DNA from: JACRBK01 sp964427955
GTDB taxonomy: Bacteria; Chloroflexota; Anaerolineae; Aggregatilineales; Aggregatilineaceae
Length of the DNA stretch: 5,273 nt
Direction: 5' to 3'
Assembly (NCBI GenBank): GCA_964427955.1
Contig: CAYRWY010000414.1
Location: forward strand, 1-5,273
The first letter of the stretch is position 1. Each line of letters starts with the position of its first letter. Positions 5,145 to 5,273 of this stretch are shown piece after piece. The position numbers and the translations under genes are program-made. The notes under the pieces were generated by a model. That model was not told the DNA's origin and made no database searches. It saw only the letters and a list, made by a program, of their open reading frames with translations.

Positions 5145-5163
5145 GCGTGCCAGTCACGCGGAG
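5145..5163 (+). promoter_or_regulatory. leader hairpin plus ribosome binding site of pump 3
   Basis: GCGTG (5145-5149) and CACGC (5155-5159) form a 5-bp stem with a 5-nt loop. GGAG (5160-5163) follows directly, 6 nt before the ATG at 5170. The stem abuts the ribosome binding site, as in pump 2, but with an unrelated sequence. Confidence 0.5.
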
Positions 5164-5169
5164 TTAATC

Positions 5170-5273
5170 ATGGAACCCCAACGTCGCAACCCCTGGGTCG
5201 GTCTAATCGTCATCTGTGTCTCGCTGCTGATCATCAGCCTGGACAACACCGTGCTGAACGTGGCACTGCCCTC
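5170..5273 (+). CDS. DHA2-family MFS drug exporter, pump 3 (N-terminus only)
   Basis: Thirty-four codons are present before the window ends. The peptide opens MEPQRRNPWVGLIVICVS and runs into helix 1 with the DHA2 motif LDNTVLNVALP (24-34), aligning without gaps with pump 2 and, one residue shifted, with pump 1. It shares NPW and NVALP with pump 2, so it looks nearer to pump 2 than to pump 1, though 34 residues is little to judge from. It has its own probable promoter, a ribosome binding site, and a terminator upstream. Whether the gene is intact beyond the window cannot be seen. Confidence 0.85.
   Translation, partial: MEPQRRNPWVGLIVICVSLLIISLDNTVLNVALP

Noticed and set aside
4961..5167. 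Plus-strand open frame overlapping the end of pump 2
   Set aside because: It is out of frame with pump 2, runs through the terminator and AT-rich promoter, and has no ribosome binding site.

Overview
The window is GC-rich bacterial DNA holding a compact regulator, reductase and efflux locus. In order it contains: the start of a divergent membrane or secreted protein (minus strand, cut by the left edge); a TetR-family repressor; a flavodoxin-fold NAD(P)H:quinone-type oxidoreductase; and three consecutive genes for 14-helix DHA2 (EmrB/QacA-type) major facilitator drug exporters. The third exporter gene is cut by the right edge. No tRNA, rRNA, CRISPR array or transposase gene is visible. Source is an inference: high GC, intergenic repeats of two widespread kinds and DHA2 pumps with no membrane-fusion partner in view would fit Chloroflexota or another high-GC free-living bacterium, but nothing here proves a lineage.

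Region by region. 1-86: N-terminus of a minus-strand gene with one hydrophobic segment. 87-287: intergenic DNA with a GTGTCCTCY tandem/inverted repeat, then a near-consensus sigma-70 promoter (TTGACA, 17 bp, TAGAAT) followed at once by an 18-bp operator. 288-1440: the tetR and oxidoreductase genes, 13 bp apart and almost certainly one transcript. 1441-1527: a weak terminator candidate and a second copy of the operator (15 of 18 bases the same). 1528-3117: pump 1. 3118-3446: a long spacer with a hairpin-rich intergenic repeat, an operator-like palindrome, a strong intrinsic terminator and an AT-rich leader. 3447-5015: pump 2. 5016-5169: a strong terminator, then an AT-rich promoter with a perfect TATAAT. 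5170-5273: the start of pump 3.

How the parts may work together. The same operator lies at the start of the tetR transcript and in front of pump 1. The simplest model is that TetR represses itself, the reductase and pump 1, and releases DNA when a toxic ligand, perhaps a quinone, phenol or other redox-active aromatic, appears. The reductase would detoxify the compound and the pump export it. Pumps 2 and 3 are close homologues of pump 1, but each follows its own terminator and leader and lacks a recognisable copy of that operator. They look like products of tandem duplication that came under different control. The ligand and substrates are not readable from sequence.
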